Below are positions 12,501-23,600 of a stretch of DNA of 64,000 bases, one piece after another. The number at the start of each line of letters is the position of its first letter. The stretch's first letter is position 1. Location of the stretch: contig JAANDG010000206.1 in the NCBI GenBank assembly GCA_036852015.1, forward strand, positions 1-64,000, written 5' to 3'. Origin of the DNA: Pelodera strongyloides (Eukaryota; Nematoda; Chromadorea; Rhabditida; Rhabditidae). The notes under the pieces were generated by a model, which was not told the origin of the DNA, made no database searches, and saw nothing but the letters and a program-made list of their open reading frames with translations. The translations under genes were made by a program, and so were the position numbers.

Positions 12501-15500
12501 CAAAAATCAAAATTGGCCGTATCATTCCGTTCTAAGTGCTAACATATTCAGTAGGAAGAGACAAGCTTCACGGTGATACTCATGCTTTCCGTTTCCGCAT
12601 CCGGACCGAGATATAAAACTTTCTCTGACGCTCTCATTTTTTCCATGCTATTTTCACGTCTATGATCATCGAAAAACTTTTGTTGAGCTACAGAGCTGGC
12701 AGCGTGGTGTGCACTTCACTATCGGGATCCATGAACAAAATGATACCAAGCTCAACGAAAGCGTCATCCGCGCGGACCATATATGGGCAAATGTAAAATG
12801 ATGACGTCATCAAAAATCAAAATCATCGGAATCGTTCCGTTCCAAGTGCTACCGTATTCAGAATGAAGAGATAAGTTCAGAAATAAGGTTCATCTTTCAA
12901 GGTCTGCATGGCTTCAGAAGCTGTGACGTCAAAATTAGGTTGACGTGCAAACATCGTTCCTGATGATCATCGATGATGAATATCGACACGACTACGGAAG
13001 ACGAGACGGGCAACCGGGCCTTCGTGAATATCGTCATCGGATTCAGAAGCTTCAGAAGTCAAAATTAGGTTGACGTGCAAACATCGTTCCTGATTATCAT
13101 CGATGATGAATGCTGAATATCGACACGACTACGGAAGACGAGACGGGCAACCGGGCCTTCGTGAATATCGTCATCGGATGCAGAAGCTTCAGAAGTCAAA
13201 ATTAGGTTGACGTGCAAACATCGTTCCTGATGATCATCGATGATGAATATCGACACGACTACGGAAGACGAGACGGGCAACCGGGCCTTCGTGAATATCG
13301 TCATCGGATTCAGAAGCTTCAGAAGTCAAAATTAGGTTGACGTGCAAACATCGTTCCTGATGATCATCGATGATGAATGATGAATATCGACACGACTACG
13401 GAAGACGAGACGGGCAACCGGGCCTTCGTGAATATCGTCATCGGATGCAGAAGCTTCAGAAGTCAAAATTAGGTTGACGTGCAAACATCGTTCCTGATGA
13501 TCATCGATGATGAATATCGACACGACTACGGAAGACGAGACGGGCAACCGGGCCTTCGTGAATATCGTCATCGGATTCAGAAGCTTCAGAAGTCAAAATT
13601 AGGTTGACGTGCAAACATCGTTCTTGATGATCATCGATGATGAATATCGACACGACTACGGAAGACGAGACGGGCAACCGAGCCTTCGTGAATATCGTCA
13701 TCGGATGCAGAAGCTTTAGAAGTCAAAATTAGGTTGACGTGCAAACATCGTTCCTGATGATCATCGATGATGAATATCGACACGACTACGGAAGACGAGA
13801 CGGGCAACCGGGCCTTCGTGAATATCGTCATCGGATTCAGAAGCTTCAGAAGTCAAAATTAGGTTGACGTGCAAACATCGTTCCTGATGATCATCGATGA
13901 TGAATGATGAATATCGACACGACTACGGAAGACGAGACGGGCAACCGAGCCTTCGTGAATATCGTCATCGGATGCAGAAGCTTTAGAAGTCAAAATTAGG
14001 TTGACGTGCAAACATCGTTCCTGATGATCATCGATGATGAATATCGACACGACTACGGAAGACGAGACGGGCAACCGAGCCTTCGTGAATATCGTCATCG
14101 GATTCAGAAGCTTCAGAAGTCAAAATTAGGTTGACGTGCAAACATCGTTCCTGATGATCATCGATGATGAATGATGAATATCAACACGACTACGGAAGAC
14201 GAGACGGGCAACCGGGCCTTCGTGAATATCGTCATCGGATGCAGAAGCTTTAGAAGTCAAAATTAGGTTGACGTGCAAACATCGTTCCTGATGATCATCG
14301 ATGATGAATATCGACACGACTACGGAAGACGAGACGGGCAACCGAGCCTTCGTGAATATCGTCATCGGATGCAGAAGCTTTAGAAGTCAAAATTAGGTTG
14401 ACGTGCAAACATCGCTCCTGATGAAGATCGATGAAAAATATGAATAAAATCGATGAAAAATATGAACACGACTACCGAAGACAAGACGGGCAACCGGGCA
14501 GCCATGATTCTGCTGGTCTGAAGACTTTTTTCGAATTTCGACCTCAAACGTTGTCAGTCTACTGATCTTGAGACGCGGTCCATTTTCGCTTCCGCGCGGA
14601 GAAACACGACCGCAAAGTTGGTCAGAGAAACAGAAAACAGCGCGCAACCGCGAGAGCAACCTTCTGTGCTGACGTGGGGACTTCTGAAGAGTGTGACGAT
14701 CGTCAGACAAGCTTCTGATCTGACGTGGGGGTACAACGGCCGTAGAGCAGAACATGCACAAATCTGTCTTCTGAAGACTGTGACGATCGTCAGACGGGCT
14801 TCGGATTCTTGATTTTTCAACTTTTACCCTCAAACTTTACAAGTCCACTGATCGTGGAGTGGTAAAACCGAAATTAAAACTCCTCGCGCATGATATATAA
14901 ATTAATAAAAAGTACAGATTTCCAAGGACTAAATAATAAGATTCAGAGATAGACTATAATAATTGAACTTAGAACTTTGCAAGTAATGGTCCGACCGTCA
15001 GTAACCGACGGCCGACGGGCTCTAGTTATGAATAAATATATCAGAACTCCAAGGACCTTATAATCATCAGAAACTATGTATAAACAGAAACACCAATAAG
15101 TCACAGTCATTCGTAATAAAAATATTCAATCTTCTGTTCTGGAATTCGGAAAATATGAAAGCTATGCTTCACATTCATTTTGTTGTTGTTTTACGATATT
15201 TTCACCCATGGGTACATCAGTGATTTTATGAAAAAAATTTAAAAATCAAATCGAATGAAATTTTTGGGCGCAAAACCAAATTACCATGGCCGGAATTGAA
15301 CCTTTGGGTGGCCAACTTTGTAGTCCGACGCTCTATCCACTGAGCCACTTGAGATGGAAACTTGTGTCCTTGTGACTACTTATAAGGAACGGTTATGCGT
15401 AATTGCTCGATAATTACGTCGCGCACGTTTTGAGTGCGCCATCTTTAATATAATTTAATTCTCTACAACTTTTGCATTACAACTTTTCTTTATTCAGATA

Positions 15501-17660
15501 TGAACCTAGGAATTTCCCTTGTAAGAAACAAATTCCCAATTTTTTTTCAGAATATAACATACCAATGAAACGTACGGCTTTTATTTTACTAATTACCCCA
15601 TGCCTACTACTAAACAATATGGTCTGCGCCGTCGGAGTATTACCAAACCTTATTTGTATTTTTCATCATTATGCACATGCATATTGAGTACGCAAATTCC
15701 TTTTCAAAGATACAGTATGCAAATTTCTCTTGCCTACTGTAATATGCAAATTTCCTCGTCTCTGACAGTAGCTGGTAACATACGCACCCTTCCTACTAAC
15801 TAATCCCAAAATAAGTTATACGGTGTAGGTCTCCTTCGGCATACGGTGGCTGTATGTGTATGTGTACTGTATGTAAATGGTTACGCGGGTGACGGTCATA
15901 CAGGTCTCGGGTACAAGCTTAAAGGGAAGCCTACCTTAAGATCACTATCAGTTATTACTATTATTTATTGTCAAGTAAAGTGATGTGGTTTTTAACTGTG
16001 ATTACGGGGCAACTTTAAAGTGGCATAACAGAAGGTTTTTGAACCATATGTAAGGACAACTGCATTCGCATGTATTGTATGCATTTTATGTGCGTCTAAG
16101 TGAGCCGGAAGCCTGATTGCATACAATACATTGGAGTGCTATTGTCTAGCGTATGTTTCACACCACCGGTTTTACCGCTTTAAAATAATTTTCATATTTT
16201 AAAGCAATATCTCTCCGAATCGCAGTTGAACATCATAAACTTCAGAAATTGGCAATGTTCCAGCTTCAGGGTATATAACATGGTATACGGTATTTATTGA
16301 CGATCAGGAAAGAGTGCCGGTCTTTTAGAGGGTTTTATTTAGGCGCCCACGACTAGCACGACGACCGCGTTTGATAGCACGGCTGGATCGACTATGTCAT
16401 CAACGGCTACCCTGACAGCTAGCAGTTCAGCACCCTTGCCTATTACGGCGCCTACCGGGCCGATAACTCCGGTAACGTCATGCCAAGCGGTGGACAAGTC
16501 TAGAGCTGCTGAGGTAATATTTGATATTCTTTGAATTTATAAACACGAGAAGTTGCCAAACCTATTGAACCTGGACCGTAGCCTGAGCCCAAGCCTAAGT
16601 TTAAGTCTAAACATACTCCCTATTTTGGCCATATGCCATATGACATCAATCAATCAGTGAATTTGCAGTATGAGACCTTAGAATTGGCAAGAAAGCATTA
16701 CGTACTTGGATAATGTTATATTTCTTCAAGATTGGGGGGAAAATAACAGCAAGTAAAAAGTATATTCACTAAAGGTATGCATGCGTTTATAATCAGATGA
16801 AATAAATCAATAAATGATTTCCTGAATATTTTCCAGATTCTCATCGCATCTGGTCTGGTTGACGCCGTCGATGACACCTTTGGACGCGCCACTTTATCGA
16901 TTGATGACATCACGAGAGCCGTGCCAACTGGTTGTGTGCCTCAGGTAAAGGGATTACATCAAGATATTGATTTCCTTACCTTGCGCACTGTAACATTCAG
17001 ATTTACTGATTACAGTACCAAGGGGTAATTTTCAGTTTTGTTGTTGTTGCTGTGGAAATCGTATCCGTTCATTTATAAAGGAAGGTTCCAAATAGGTCCG
17101 AATCTATGTGATTATTTGAGTGCAAAGGCTAGTGTGGTACTGTATCTCATTCGCAATCAATGTTCCCTTTTGGAGACCTCTTCAGCACATGTACATACTG
17201 GGGTAAATGAGGAACGTGGTGCAAAATATAATTGACTTAAACGTAGTGTGCAATTGCATGTCAGGTTAATGACTATCTTATTATGTAAAAGAGTAACTGT
17301 AGCGTGCGCTAGCACTGGCGTAGAGTTCGAATAAAATGTTCCGCAGTATAAAAAGGATGTGATTGGCTCCATTCACAAAATTTTCATCCACGTTTTAGAC
17401 GTAGTATAAGCATGGAAGACGCCTCAGGCGGCGTAGTCGTCTGGTGAAATTAATAATCCAACAATTCCAATTTTCAGCTCAAGGAAGACGGACTCGACTG
17501 TAATAGCAATCTGTGCTACCATTTGATGTTCCGGAGTTTCGATGGAAGTTGTAACAACTTGAGACATCCGATGAGAGGAGCCTCATTCAGGCCATTCAAC
17601 AGGTGAGGATTTCTCTCTCTTTCCGTACTTCTCTCTCTCCTCCAGTGCTTCGTTTCTCTC

Positions 17661-17691
<31 letters not shown>

Positions 17692-20600
17692 ATGTCTCTC
17701 TCTCCCTCTGTTCTCCCTTTCCCCTTTCTCTCTATTTCTCGTTCGTTACCTCCCTCTCTCACTGGCTCTCGTTCTGCTTATCTCTTTCTCTTTGTGGTAA
17801 TAATCAGCTAATCAGAAGATTATCTTTGGATTATGGTAGAGTAGAGGTTAGCACAGTGGACCGGCAATACAAAGGATCGACTTCAATCGAAGAATCTTAA
17901 AAAATTAGGAATCTCCCCTATTTCTAGACATCTGCCCGCTCAATACGATGATGGAAAGGGAGAACCAATTTGTAAGTTTTAATTTGAATGGTCTTCACTT
18001 GTTGTATGTACTTCACGTTATGTTTAGCCTTTTGTTTATGGTCCGTTCCTTTTCTGGAATCATTCTTTTTCCTAACATGAGATTGCTTTGAAAATACTCT
18101 ACTGAAGCGTACGTAATGCTGTGGCCTCTCGCCAGATCTGTCCTTGGGTAACATATTCTAAATTATTAATAGACCTCTTGTTAAAAAACAAGGTCCACGT
18201 AGGTAGCTGATCCTACTTCTTGGGTCCCTTCTCTTTACTTACCAATTTGTGGCTTACTTATCGCTTATTTTTGATTGCATCTAATAAGGAATTGTATAAA
18301 GATTATATTTCACAGCCTCAATCATCGAAAGCCGACCAACAGCCCGTGAAGCCAACCGTGTTATGCTATCATCTGCACAGAGCGTTCTCCACGACAAATT
18401 CAATAGTCTGATGATGCAGTTCGGACAGTTTATCAGTCACGATATCTCCAAGGTTTGTACTTTAGAGTTTGTACTTGGGAGTTTGTATCTCGACACAAAA
18501 TCTCCTATCATATATTTCAAGGACCAGACCCGCGCGTGTGCAAGCCTCTGCTGGTCATGAGTCTTGGGTCTAACCTTTCCTTCACCACTTTATTTTGTTC
18601 AGACCACTTTGCAACCATCGGCCCAATGTCAGACATGTACTCCAGTGCCCAGCAAATGTATGCCCATTCCTATTGGGCCACAGGACCCCAACATGCAGTA
18701 AGCCATATTGTTTTTTTTTTGCGGTGCCCATCCTATTTCTTTTCTTTGAAACTAATATCTGCATAAGTAACATCAGTTATACCTGATACCTTTGGTACCT
18801 GTGTTAGAGGAGGTGATTTTTTTCTTTTTTATGCTTCAAAAGCGTGCGCCTTTATTCAAGGGAGTTCAAATTTAAAATACAAGGTTTGCTTATAACATAT
18901 TCCGCAGAGGTCCTGAGCACAGACGACGAGTTCCAGATGACAAATTGCTCGACTCCTTCGGGCTAGGGCCAGGCCAGGAGGGATGAGCTTTCAAGAAAAT
19001 GTTGATAAAGTGTTTTATTCAGATATTTAATTTGACTGTTCAGGTTCAAGGCGAAAGAATGCTTGAAGGTCTCCCGATCCGCGCCAATCTGTCAGGTTTG
19101 TATTCACTTGAAAACTGACCATATTTAAATGGATTTTAAAATAAAGTATTTACACCTGAGCTAGTTAACTCTTTGACTTATTATTAGTACCTACACATTA
19201 CGGTTGATTTCCATTGTTTTATTATCCAATTACCTGTTTGCTAACGAGTTATATATACTACCTTATCCTCATCATTTCATTGTGATGCACACCATGTGTA
19301 ATAAATAAATAAATAAATTAGGTAGTACTCTTTCACTGCATAAGAAGACCCCTTTTGGGGTGTAAACTCTTACAGAACAATTGTATTTTTGTTCTTTTTG
19401 TTCTGTATTTTTGTTCTGGGAAATTGTATGTGTGTACTTATTGATTTATGAATAGTTTGCATAAAATCAATTACTTTAGGTGACACCACGTGAGCAACTG
19501 AATGAAAACACTGCCTATATGGATGGAAGTATGATATACGGTTCATCTCCTAAAGATCTATTCAAATTCCGAGAAGGACGAACTGGATTGCTCAGACTTT
19601 CTCAATTCAATAATCAGGTAATATTTACCCTTTTCTACTGGAACACCGCTAACCGTCCTTAAGCGGTCGCCAAATGGTCACCATCAACCACCGAGAAAAC
19701 CATTTGGCGACCGGCTACTGGTTTTCTGGCGATTGGACACCGGGAATTAAGTAGAAGACAAGTTCCGTATGTGTATGGCCAGGCCAGCTTTTGGTGCTCG
19801 GCTAGTATTCAAACACAATCCAGATGACGTTTCATCAAAACCAGAGCGCACCGAACAATGTAGACAGTGGAACTTGGAACCTGTGCGTAGACAGTTAACA
19901 AGGTCAACTGATGACCCGTACATGCATTATCTCTGCTTTTTAATCCAGTTAACATTCAGATGGTGCTACCCTTCGACCAGAGCAAATGTGCGCGCGAGGA
20001 TGCCTGTACCGCCTCGTTCACTGCGGGCGATATCAGAGCGAACCTGTTCATTGGACTCTCATCACTGCATATCATCTTTGCGCGCGAACATAATAGGTAA
20101 GATCCTTATTTTGTGTTGGTTTCAGTTCGTACCTTTCATGTTATTCACTTCTTATTCTTTCATGCCAGGGTAAATGGTCAGGTACGTGGTTCCGCAAGCT
20201 GATTTTTTCTGACTACGGTAGATTGGCGGTTTTACCATGGGGATAACCCCACGCGGGTCTCTGTGTTCATCCTCGATGCATCTCCACGAGCATGTTCAGC
20301 CTTAAAGCGAAATGCTATCCCCTTTGGAAAATTCGTCCACGGCAATCGTACAAAATTAGCATAGGATACATAGGATTTGCTTATCATATGCAAATTTTCC
20401 AAAGGGGCTAGCATTTCGCTTTAACATGTGAAAGGCGGAGACGCAGGAAAGGGGGCGGGGAGTGTTTCTCTGTGTCTCGAATTTTTCAATGCAAAGGTGC
20501 AATCTTTTCCCGTGGGCGCGGCCACGCATTTCCGCGCTGCGCGCTTGGGGACCAGAGTATGGTACCATAATCAACTCTCAGTCTCATGGGGATGCCCCTC

Positions 20601-23600
20601 CCTCGTTTTGGAGCTTACCAAACACTCTTAGTGTGTTCTCCGTGTAGTTTTTTCTTTCCGTATTTTGCCCTAGCATGTCATATGTGTAAGCAAACCGATA
20701 CGTTTCAAGGGTAGCTTAAGTTATAGACGAGTTTGGGGACTGGGATTCGAAATTCTATGTATTTCATCATAATAAGAAAAATCACATATCGCACACCGTG
20801 CTTTATAAAAAAAAAGGATTATAATAGCTTCCTGATTACATTTTTTATAATTGCTTTTCGGTTTGAAACGGGGTCACTTTTTTGAATTTACAGGTTTCCT
20901 GTATATTTAGTGATTTTTTTAATGTTATATCTGAGTCTGAGGTACCGTAATCAATATTGAGCATGGTTTAGAATCGCCACTGAGCTGCAACGCATGAACC
21001 CTGCATGGAGCGGCGACCGCGTATTCCAGGAGGCGCGCAAGCTTAACGGAGCGCAAATCCAGCATATCTTCTTCAGCGTGAGTGCTTTGGACTGGTCACT
21101 GAATTTGAGCCAAACAATCGCGAAAATGAACCTTAAAGCGAAATGCCAGCTCCTTTGGAAAATTTGCATATGATAAGCAAATCCTATGTATCCTATGCTA
21201 ATTTTGCGCGATCGTCCACGGCTATAGCGCAAAATTAGCATAGGATACATAGGATTTGCTTATCATATGCAAATTTTCCAAAGGAGCTGGCATTTCGCTT
21301 TAACCTCTAAACCTAATGGTTCAGAGCCATGAAGATAGCACAGTTATCCTCTTTACCTGATTGCTAATCATCAATGGTGTGGTAACAATATGTTGCGTAC
21401 TATTTACTTCATCACGTCGTGTTTTGATGCGCTGATCCAAAAGCTGCTACTTGTGTTAAATGAAGAATACTTTATAAATGAGCTCTAGAATATGCGTTCG
21501 AGGAGCTCATTCAAAACTATTAGCCCTTAGCTAGGGTACATCGATGCTTGTACCTAACGGTCTTATATTTGGGTGGTATTTTTCCAGGTGGGCACTTATA
21601 CCGTATATGACTTAGAATACGTTTAGTCCTACTTGCCTAAGATGCTCGGATCTTCTTTCGAGAAAACCGTTGGCGTATACACGGGATACGATGAGAACAT
21701 GGATTCGACTATTGCGAATGAATTTACGACGGCCGCATTCAGATTTGGACACGGAATGATTGAGGTAAGGTAGTAGATAAAGAGTAAGATAGAATATATA
21801 TGAACGCTATGACATAATTTAGTGCAATATGACCTTGATTACGTTAGATTGCACTACGTTACAGTAGGACGTTAACTGAGACCCACTCGGTAGAAAAAAA
21901 AGAGAAAAAAAAAAGAAATGTAGGGAAACTATAATGTGGGGCGATGCAGTAAATAGAGATGTACCGTACATAGAGAGTTACTGTAGTATATAAGTGTAAG
22001 GTAGTATGGTAAGCTAGAAAATAGTGTATGTCAATTGTAGGAATTTTACCCACGAGTCGACAAGGCTGGTGGAAACATTACCCAAGGAGGCTTCTTCTTC
22101 GGCGATGGCGTTTTCAAAAGCGGAAAGATTCTTTGGGAAGGTATGATATTTTTAATCACTTTTTAGTAGTGAACATTTTAAGTGAAGTCTACCATCTCTA
22201 TTTTTCTTTTCATGTCTCTCTATTCGCCTCTCTCCTACTCTATCGTTGTCTCTCTAAACTCTGTCTCTCGATTTTCATCTCTCTCTCTACACAGGACATC
22301 TCTCTTAATCTCTGTATTTATTTATTTATTAAATAACACCACAGGGTTTGCATCACAATGAAATGATGAAAAGAAAGTAGTATATAACTCGTCGTGCTGT
22401 CGTTGATTAGCAAACAGGTGATTAGATAATAAAACAATGGAAATTAAGCGTAATGTATAGGTAATTGTGTCAGGCATTTCAAGTTTTGCAAATATTTGCC
22501 GCGATCGTATGATATTCCCTTTTTCTCTCTCTCTCTCTCTTTCTCTCCCTCTCTTTCTCCATTTCGCTGTGTTTCTCCTTTTTATAATTTCATAATAATT
22601 TCTAATGTTCTCAGGCGGTGTCGATCCTGTCCTCCGTGGTTTCATGATTACCCCTGTAAAGCGACCGCATCGCATGACACCGGCCATTACCGAGAAGATG
22701 TTCGGCAGGTAATTGAAATTATTGATTTATTGATTTTTCCAATTATTTTTTCAATTGCTTCATATGATAACTAATAACCACTATACACATGGTAGTGCAG
22801 CTGTGGACACACATTTTCAAAACCACGTGTCGTACCGCTTTAAAATGATAACATTAACATACTTTCAGCACGGATCTGGGTTCATTGAATATCCAGCGAG
22901 GACGTGATCACGGAATTCCTTCATACAACAAGTGGGAAAGATGAAAAACACAATATATAAAATACAAACTACAACATACAACATACAACAAGATAAAAAT
23001 ACAAAATACAAACTACAACATACAACAAGATAAAAATACAAAATACAAACTACAACATACAACAAGATAAAACAAAAACAATCCGAAAGTTAACAACAAC
23101 AAAACCTTTTCTTTTCATACTGCAATGACTTTTATAGTTTAGCTGTTTTTTTCTGGCATCTTTACGGATCGTTTTGCTGTGCAGAAATCTTAGGGTTTAT
23201 CGAAAACTTGGTATCTGATTACTGGAAGTACGATGAAGTTTTGTTCTCAGGCAGTTTGAACGGTTTTTTATTAAAACCTGGGTATTGCGGCCCCATTTCT
23301 AATTGCTAGAGGTTTCTAGTTGCTAATTGCTAGCTAAATCCACATAAATGGTAGCAGCATATGTATACGGGTACTGTAGCAGCATATGTATACAGGTACT
23401 GTAGCATGATTCCTTTATTGACTTCATCCGCACCAAATAAGCTTTTCCAGAATGCGTGAATTCTGCGGTCTGCCGGCGGCAAAGACTTTCGAAGAATTCG
23501 GCGACATGATTTTGGACAAAAATCTCCGATTTGGCTTATCGAAGAACTACAAGTCAACAGGTACGTCACCCATATATGTAGTTCATAGTGTGTAGTCGGA

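Larger units (their letters stand above)
11444..15532. mobile_element. 4.1-kb element with long terminal inverted repeats
   Basis: The outer arms are inverted repeats: ACAAGGGAAATTCC at 11444 against GGAATTTCCCTTGT ending at 15532; further in, AATTATCGAGCAATTACGCA against its inverse near 15400, and CACCCATGGGT near 11868 and 15205. Arms are roughly 350-450 bp, each with a tRNA-like stretch. Inside lie a direct repeat (about 12018-12195 and 14508-14660) and the satellite. No transposase seen. It lies in one intron of peroxidase gene 1. Confidence 0.7.

Noticed and set aside
13065..14365. Several similar long minus-strand frames in the satellite
   Set aside because: They repeat with the 130/137-bp unit, have no start, signal or splice context, and are simply frames kept open by the repeat.
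12900..14460. CRISPR-like array
   Set aside because: Units are directly joined with no unique spacers, in an intron of a eukaryotic gene.
22869..22950. TGA stop ending peroxidase gene 1 after [14 protein letters not shown]
   Set aside because: A GTGGGA donor at 22932 joins in phase to the next exon (KMREFCGL), as in other peroxidases, so the stop is intronic.
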